A DNA stretch of 33,131 bases from Planotetraspora silvatica (GTDB lineage: Bacteria; Actinomycetota; Actinomycetes; Streptosporangiales; Streptosporangiaceae): contig NZ_BOOQ01000066.1 in the NCBI RefSeq assembly GCF_016863315.1, forward strand, positions 1 through 33,131, given 5' to 3'. The first letter of the stretch is position 1; every line of letters starts with the position of its first letter. Position numbers and translations under genes: made by a program. Below the pieces are notes generated by a model. It worked only from the letters and a program-made list of their open reading frames with translations, was not told where the DNA came from and ran no database searches. Shown here in pieces: positions 32,327-33,131 of the stretch.

Positions 32327-32702
32327 CGGCGAAGTGGCCAGGCAGAGCGGGCTGGCTGCTTCGGCGCTGCGTTTCTACGAGCGCAAGGGACTCATCGAGG
32401 CCGACGGGCGCAATGGGCTGCGCCGGGCGTACCGGCCGGAAATACTGGAACGCTTGGCGCTCATTGCCTGCGCCCGCGACGCGGGGTTCACGCTGTCCGA
32501 GATCGCCGAGTTCGTGCGGGCCAGGCCGTCCGACGCGCGGCTGCGTGAACGCATGGCCGCCAAGGAACGCGAGGTGGACGAGCGGGTCTCCCAGCTCACC
32601 CGGCTGCGTGACAGCCTGCGGCACGCGGTGGTTTGCGAGCACGATCCGCTGATCGAGTGTCCCGACTTCAAGCAGGCCGTACGCCGCATAACCCAGGGAT
32701 GA
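32316..32702 (+). CDS. MerR-family transcriptional regulator
   Basis: The 128-residue regulator begins [31 protein letters not shown], the standard MerR winged helix, then [13 protein letters not shown] and a long helix, ending with Cys-containing [12 protein letters not shown]. The only start is TTG at 32316, inside the broken MBL gene on the other strand. MBL-fold genes often sit divergently from such merR genes with a normal promoter between. Here that promoter and both 5' ends are apparently gone, so expression is doubtful. Confidence 0.85.
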   Translation: MIDIGEVARQSGLAASALRFYERKGLIEADGRNGLRRAYRPEILERLALIACARDAGFTLSEIAEFVRARPSDARLRERMAAKEREVDERVSQLTRLRDSLRHAVVCEHDPLIECPDFKQAVRRITQG

Positions 32703-33060
32703 TCACGCGGAGCTGACCTACTTCTTGCGTCGCAGCGCAGCGCCACCTCCCGCACCGACACGTCGAACCCGTGCCTGCCCCCGGGCGGCAGCAGCCAGGT
32801 GGCTCGCGTAGCGCCCTGACGCCGCCTGCGCCGATTTGGTCTCCAGGAGGCCGTCTCCCCCGGTGAGATCGCGGCGGTTGCGGGCGGCGACACGTAACAC
32901 CGTCCTGAACATTCCGCTAACGCAGCGTGGCCCTCGTGCGCGTACGCGTAACGAGCGGCGGCATTTAGGCGATTTTCCCTAGGCACTTTCCCCGCAGAAG
33001 AGAGATTTCTGGCGCCCCCGATCCCAATGCCCCTGATGTTCGAGTTAGGAGCAAAATCCT
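32703..33060. other. Intergenic region with no recognisable gene
   Basis: About 360 bases after merR show no family pattern on either strand. The last part is a plausible promoter region for the edge gene, with an AT-richer stretch around 32960-33060 and a Shine-Dalgarno sequence GGAG at about 33048. Confidence 0.4.
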
Positions 33061-33131
33061 GTGGCAATCCCCAGAGCACGTCGGCTTGTCGCGGCGGCGA
33101 GTCTGCCGCTGATGGTTGCGGCGACCGTGGC
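33061..33131 (+). CDS. 5' end of a probable secreted protein (truncated by window edge)
   Basis: GTG at 33061 follows TAGGAG by nine bases. The 23 visible codons read as a signal peptide: basic start AIPRARRLVAAAS and hydrophobic core LPLMVAATV. The mature protein is outside the window, so its nature is unknown. Confidence 0.6.
   Translation, partial: MAIPRARRLVAAASLPLMVAATV

Overview
This window is high-GC DNA with GTG/TTG starts, ATGA gene overlaps, lipoprotein and Tat signals, and hairpin terminators lacking U-tracts. It looks like an actinomycete chromosome, possibly Streptosporangiales- or Streptomyces-like (the genus is inference). The dense regulator/enzyme pairs and three decayed insertion sequences (IS630-, IS256- and IS701-like) mark it as an accessory, rearranged region.

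Layout. (1) 1-6593: a LacI-type repressor faces a compact rightward operon. The operon holds a Tat-exported NMT1/THI5-like binding lipoprotein, a stand-alone protein resembling the C-terminal part of RarA/MgsA, an SsuB/TauB-type ATPase, a double-length permease made of two tandem BPD_transp_1 units, a 55-aa small ORF and a cytidine-deaminase-fold enzyme. It probably imports and deaminates a small heterocycle; the substrate is unknown. (2) 6594-7198: IS630 remnant. (3) 7304-8191: SRPBCC-marR operon behind a perfect inverted repeat. (4) 8532-11129: a PuuE-like polysaccharide deacetylase divergent from a TetR regulator, followed by a short-chain dehydrogenase with repeated GGCAT/ATGCC operators. 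(5) 11410-13030: a beta-propeller-like protein and an IS256 remnant.

(6) 13053-24679: a leftward carbohydrate island controlled by a divergent IclR regulator. It runs aldehyde dehydrogenase, RbsA-, RbsC- and RbsB-like sugar transporter, PfkB sugar kinase, a large secreted protein with a DUF5107-like domain, a decayed second RbsB-like gene, and a secreted protein that may have a concanavalin-like fold. The proposed logic is that extracellular proteins bind or process a glycan, RbsABC imports the released sugar, and the kinase and aldehyde dehydrogenase start its catabolism.

(7) 25240-33131: an IS701-like remnant, a TetR/quinone-oxidoreductase divergent pair, an aminoglycoside-phosphotransferase-fold kinase, a suppressor-of-fused-domain protein with an apparent internal deletion, a TetR/NAD(P)-epimerase divergent pair with three operator copies spaced exactly 31 bp apart, a broken metallo-beta-lactamase-fold gene fused head-to-head with a merR gene, and the first codons of a secreted protein running off the right edge.

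The most unusual items are the RarA-C-like protein inside a transporter operon, the phased triple operator, the secreted DUF5107/concanavalin-like pair with its dead binding-protein gene, and the several genes caught in decay. No tRNA, rRNA or CRISPR array was seen.
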